Below, piece by piece: positions 6,159 to 9,185 of a stretch of 9,185 bases of DNA. Positions within the stretch are counted from its first letter, which is position 1. Each line of letters starts with the position of its first letter. Both the position numbers and the translations under genes were made by a program. Where the stretch lies: assembly GCA_044370695.1 (NCBI GenBank), contig JBILVB010000144.1:1-9185 (forward strand), in the 5' to 3' direction. Source of the stretch: JBEIFW01 sp044370695 (GTDB taxonomy: Bacteria; Actinomycetota; Acidimicrobiia; Acidimicrobiales; Ilumatobacteraceae). The notes beneath the pieces are model-generated. The model saw nothing but the letters and a program-made list of their open reading frames with translations, was not told the origin of the DNA and did not search any database.

Positions 6159-7493
6159 TCATCGCACCCATACCGGCACCCCACCGATGTAGACGGCCCG
6201 GAGGCGGGTCGGATCCAGATCCTCGAGCACGGTGCGCAGCGGCGCATCGAACAGGCACAAGTCGGCCGTCGCACCGGGGACCACCCGACGGATCGACCCG
6301 CCCGGGTCGTTCGCGGGGGTCTGGAACAGCGCGAACGCCGCTGCCGGCGAGAGCCGCTCGCCGGGACCGAGCACCGCCCCGGAGCGGGTGCGGCGGTCCA
6401 CGGCGGCGCGCATCGCCACCCACGGATCCCCGGGGCCGTACGGGGCGTCGGTGGACCCGGCCAGGCGGATGCCCGCGTCGAGCAAGCCGGCGCAGCGGTA
6501 CAGATGGGGACGATCGATCGCGTCGACGGTGCGCCGGTAACGGTCGCCGTGGGCCCAGACGAAACCGGGCTGGGTCACCACCCGGAGCCCGGCTCGGGCG
6601 AGTCGCTCGGCCGCCTCGGGCGGCAGCACCGAGCCGTGTTCGAGACGGTCCCCGTCGAGCGGACCGACCTCGTCCCACGCAGCGAGCGCAAGCAGGGTCG
6701 CGGCGAGCGTTACGGCGTGCACGGCGACGGTCCGCCCGGCCGCGCGTGCCAGCCCGATGGCCGCGACGACGTGGTCCAGTCCGGGGAGCGAGTGGTCGGC
6801 CAGGAGCAGCTTCACCGGCCCGAGCGCGAGCGGGGCGGGCGGCAGTTCGGCGGCGAGGCCCGGCCCGCCGGTCACCGTGATCCGTTGCGGCAAGTCTGCG
6901 GCCGCCAGCAGCCGAAGATCGTCGATCCGCTCCGTCGGTGTGGCGTCGGTGCATCCGGTCACGCCGACCCGTGCGAGTTCTCGGCCGACGGCGAGGAGAT
7001 CGAGCACCACGGGGGGCACCCGAGACCGCAGCCAGTCGTCGCGCCCGTCGAGGACCCCGTCGGGATGCGCCTCGAGCCCGCCGATCGCATCCAGGGCCGC
7101 AGTGTTGAGGATCCATCGCGCGCCGGACTGGTGTTGGACCCGTACCGGGCGGTCGACCGCCGACCGATCGAGGCGCTGACGATCGAGCGGGCCGTGCACC
7201 GCCTCGTGGTAGCCGACCACGCGGATCCAGCCGTCGACCGTGGCTCCGGCGCGGGCAACGGCGCCGTGAAGATCGGGTTCGTCCTCCACGTCGACGGACT
7301 GCCTCGCTGCCGCCATCGCGGCCAGGTGCAGATGGTGGTCGTGCAGCCCCGGCGTCAGCGCGCCCGACCCGCCGTCGACGACGACGTCGCCGGGCCGGCG
7401 CACCCCGGCTCCGATCCGGTCGATCGTGCCGTCGACCACACGGACGTCGGTGCGCGTGCCGTCGAGTTCGACGTCTTCGAGGACCAGGCTCAC
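6159..7493 (-). CDS. Amidohydrolase family 3 protein (YtcJ-like), short form
   Basis: This 444-residue metal-dependent hydrolase has a small beta-sandwich formed from both termini around a TIM barrel. Motifs are ALTPGLHDHHLHL (metal ligands H54 and H56), HQSGARWILNTAAL (121-134, a YtcJ-like block), VKLLLAD with K228, VAVHAV with H259, RLEHGS with H286 and GSTDAPYG with D349. The ligand set of a working enzyme therefore looks complete. GATADLCLFD (407-416) is the usual C-terminal strand. YtcJ-like proteins are commonly about 530-550 residues, so this one is shorter, mainly between the N-terminal metal site and K228. The start is GTG (7493-7491), which overlaps the CoA transferase stop in GTGA, so translation is probably coupled. 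The substrate (an amide, carbamate or cyclic imide) cannot be inferred. No secretion signal is seen. Confidence 0.9.
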   Translation of the reverse strand: MSLVLEDVELDGTRTDVRVVDGTIDRIGAGVRRPGDVVVDGGSGALTPGLHDHHLHLAAMAAARQSVDVEDEPDLHGAVARAGATVDGWIRVVGYHEAVHGPLDRQRLDRSAVDRPVRVQHQSGARWILNTAALDAIGGLEAHPDGVLDGRDDWLRSRVPPVVLDLLAVGRELARVGVTGCTDATPTERIDDLRLLAAADLPQRITVTGGPGLAAELPPAPLALGPVKLLLADHSLPGLDHVVAAIGLARAAGRTVAVHAVTLAATLLALAAWDEVGPLDGDRLEHGSVLPPEAAERLARAGLRVVTQPGFVWAHGDRYRRTVDAIDRPHLYRCAGLLDAGIRLAGSTDAPYGPGDPWVAMRAAVDRRTRSGAVLGPGERLSPAAAFALFQTPANDPGGSIRRVVPGATADLCLFDAPLRTVLEDLDPTRLRAVYIGGVPVWVR

Positions 7494-8461
7494 GACCGAA
7501 CCGATCGCGCGGCGCCGACGAGCGAGACGTCGTGGAGGTGGCGGCCGCCCCGGGCGAACCCGTCGAGGACGGCCGCAGCCGCCGTCATCCCGGCGACGGG
7601 ATCGGCGAGCGCATCGCCCAGGAACGCAGGCTCACCGTCGAGCCACCGCACGAGACCGGCGCCGGCGGCGGCGTCGTCACCGAAGGCCACCCGGTCGCTC
7701 GATCGCCCATAGCCGGTGATCGACACCCATGCGGCGCAGCCCGATGCCTCGGCGCGGGCCGGATCCCAGCCGAGCGCGCCCAGGGCGCGTGGGCGGGAGG
7801 CCTCCACCACCACGTCGGCGGTGGAGAGCACCCGGTCGAGCTCCCGGCGGCCCGGTCCCGTCCCGAGATCGAGCAGGACGAGCTGCTTGCTGGCGTTGAG
7901 CGCTTCGTACAGCTCGGGGTCGCCGTCACGCGCGCCGTCGCGCCGCGTGACCGACTCGACCTTGAGGACCCGAGCGCCCCGCTCGGCCAGCAGGAAGCCG
8001 CACAGCGGACCCGCCCACAGGCTCGACAGATCGACCACCGTGACCCCGTCGAGCGACGCGGCGGCCATCGTGGGCGACGGACATGGGCCCTGCTCGGCAT
8101 CGACGGCGGCGACGGCAAGTCCGAGCAGCTCGGCCCGGTCGAGCAACACGCCGGAGGGCCGATCAGCGATCGCCCGCTCGACGGCCTCCCAGTCGTCCAC
8201 CGGCGCTTCCAGCCACGCCGGCGCCGCTTCCCAGTCCCAGGCGCGTGCAAGCGACAGTGCCAACCAACCGTCGGCCGCCTCGACCATCCGACCGGCTCCG
8301 CCGGCACTGACGCGGGCCTGCGGCGATCGGCCCGTTCGGCGCGTGCGGAACTCCACGAGTTCACGGGCATCGAGCCCGAGAAGGTCGCCGAGCCGGCCGA
8401 GGCCGCGGCCGAGGTCAGGCGATCGTGACAGCGGGGTCGAGGTAGACGTCCTGGATCGCAT
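7490..8461 (-). CDS. Family III (CaiB/BaiF) CoA transferase with permuted domain order; start uncertain
   Basis: Family III enzymes move CoA between carboxylic acids through a glutamate/aspartate anhydride route. Residues 137-320 (SLDGVTVVDLSSLWAGPLCG, RVLKVES, LNASKQLVLLDL, ADVVVEASRPRAL, ITGYG, AFGDDAA, ALADPVAGM, HDVSLVGAA) match the N-terminal half of formyl-CoA transferase. D287 in ALADPVAGM aligns by eye with the catalytic Asp of that family. Residues about 50-120 (RVSAGGAGRMVEAADGWLAL, WEAVERAIAD, LLGLAVAAV) match the small domain, which normally comes after that half, so the order is reversed. The only in-frame ATG before these blocks (8461) overlaps the aldolase gene by 47 nt; GTG at 8356 is the alternative. 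Related actinobacterial proteins, as I recall them, carry some 40 or more extra N-terminal residues, so this copy may be shortened. The substrate is unknown. Confidence 0.8.
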   Translation of the reverse strand: MRSRTSTSTPLSRSPDLGRGLGRLGDLLGLDARELVEFRTRRTGRSPQARVSAGGAGRMVEAADGWLALSLARAWDWEAAPAWLEAPVDDWEAVERAIADRPSGVLLDRAELLGLAVAAVDAEQGPCPSPTMAAASLDGVTVVDLSSLWAGPLCGFLLAERGARVLKVESVTRRDGARDGDPELYEALNASKQLVLLDLGTGPGRRELDRVLSTADVVVEASRPRALGALGWDPARAEASGCAAWVSITGYGRSSDRVAFGDDAAAGAGLVRWLDGEPAFLGDALADPVAGMTAAAAVLDGFARGGRHLHDVSLVGAARSVRS

Positions 8462-9185
8462 GGAGCAGTTCCACGCCCTCGGTCATCGGGCGCTGGAAGG
8501 CCTTCCGACCCGAGATCAGCCCCTGGCCTCCGGCGCGCTTGTTGATCACCGCCGTCTTCACGGCTGCGGCGAGGTCGCCGGCGCCTTTCGACTCACCGCC
8601 GGAGTTGATGAGCCCGATTCGCCCCAGGTAGCAGTTCGCCACCTGCCAGCGGGTCAGATCGATCGGATGATCGGTCGTCAGCTCGTCGTAGACGAGCTTC
8701 GATGTCTTCCCGTAGCCGCTCAGCGCGTTGTAGCCACCGTTGTTCTCGGGCAACTTCTGCTTGATGATGTCGGCCTCGATCGTCACGCCGATGTGGTTGG
8801 CCTGGCCCGTGAGGTCGGCCGAGACGTGGTAGTCGACGCCGTCACGCTTGAAGTCGTTGTTGCGCAGGTAGCACCACAGCACGGTGAACATGCCGAGATC
8901 GTGCGCCTCCTTGAACGCCTGGGCGACCTCTTGGATCTGTCGCGTCGCTTCCGGCGAACCGAAGTAGATGGTTGCGCCCACACCGACCGCACCCAGATCG
9001 AAGGCCTGACGGACGCTGCCGAACATGACCTGGTCGAACTTGTTCGGGTACGTCATCAGTTCGTTGTGGTTCAGCTTCACGATGAACGGGATGCGATGGG
9101 CGAACGACCGGCTGACGGCCCCGAGCACCCCGAACGTCGTGGCCACTGCGTTGCAGCCGCCCTCGATCGCGAGGCGACAGATGTT
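8415..9185 (-). CDS. fbaB: Class I fructose-bisphosphate aldolase (FbaB/DhnA type), C-terminal 256 residues; start outside the window
   Basis: This enzyme cleaves or forms fructose 1,6-bisphosphate in glycolysis and gluconeogenesis, using a Schiff-base lysine rather than a metal. The frame is open to the window edge: the first visible residues NICRLAIEGGCNAVATTFGV match an internal part of E. coli FbaB, so the start lies beyond 9185. Conserved blocks are PFIVKLNHNEL, QVMFGSVRQAFDLGAVGVG, TVLWCYLRN, ADLTGQANHIGVTIEADIIK, QKLPENNGGY, ELTTDHPIDL, GLINSGGESKG and AVINKRAGGQGLISGRKAFQ. The Schiff-base lysine is most likely the K of ADIIK (codon 8762-8760). The C-terminus VYLDPAVTIA is the normal family end, so the overlap with the CoA transferase does not come from a run-on. 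It is the first visible gene of the minus-strand operon. Confidence 0.96.
   Translation of the reverse strand, partial: NICRLAIEGGCNAVATTFGVLGAVSRSFAHRIPFIVKLNHNELMTYPNKFDQVMFGSVRQAFDLGAVGVGATIYFGSPEATRQIQEVAQAFKEAHDLGMFTVLWCYLRNNDFKRDGVDYHVSADLTGQANHIGVTIEADIIKQKLPENNGGYNALSGYGKTSKLVYDELTTDHPIDLTRWQVANCYLGRIGLINSGGESKGAGDLAAAVKTAVINKRAGGQGLISGRKAFQRPMTEGVELLHAIQDVYLDPAVTIA

Noticed and set aside
6108..7712. Long plus-strand open frame of 534 codons
   Set aside because: It is antisense to the amidohydrolase and CoA transferase and shows no family motif.
1..9185. Mobile element, prophage or defence island
   Set aside because: No transposase, integrase, phage structural gene or att-like repeat is seen, and base composition looks even across the window.

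Overview
The window is a high-GC, gene-dense chromosomal segment of housekeeping and peripheral-metabolism genes. Codon third positions are dominated by G and C. The genes include an actinobacterial-type DUF4916 Nudix-like protein, a CoA transferase with a domain order I associate with actinobacteria, and a lone AcnA-type aconitase. Together these point to an actinobacterium, possibly one of the Acidimicrobiia; that placement is inference, because there is no rRNA or other phylogenetic marker here. I see no mobile element, CRISPR array, tRNA, rRNA or phage gene, and no gene-free stretch longer than about 125 bp.

Layout. (1) 1-1623, plus strand: the C-terminal 540 residues of aconitase. Its last codons and stop lie in the first unit of a perfect 30-bp tandem repeat (1599-1714, 3.9 copies). 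A terminator-like hairpin (1715-1743) follows, between aconitase and the convergent next gene. (2) 1749-2849, minus strand: an aminoglycoside/ecdysteroid-kinase-like phosphotransferase. (3) A 42-bp divergent gap (2850-2891) with a possible -10 element for each side. (4) 2892-4756, plus strand: endonuclease III, translationally coupled through an ATGA overlap to a microsomal-type epoxide hydrolase. (5) 4758-9185, minus strand: five closely packed genes, transcribed in the order class I fructose-bisphosphate aldolase (5' end outside the window), permuted family III CoA transferase, YtcJ-like amidohydrolase, DUF4916 Nudix-like protein and DUF72 protein. They overlap or are separated by 10 nt or less, so they probably form one operon. 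Its last stop codon is 1 nt from the stop of the epoxide hydrolase gene.

The genes do not form one recognisable pathway. Aconitase and aldolase are central carbon enzymes; endonuclease III and epoxide hydrolase could both serve protection from reactive compounds (inference); the amidohydrolase, CoA transferase and phosphotransferase are peripheral enzymes with unknown substrates. I found no convincing new multi-gene system. The points that most deserve a second look are the perfect tandem repeat that duplicates the aconitase stop codon, the endonuclease III that lacks the standard four-cysteine iron-sulfur motif, the Nudix-like protein with a broken Nudix box, and the CoA transferase whose two halves are in reversed order and whose N-terminus runs into the aldolase gene.
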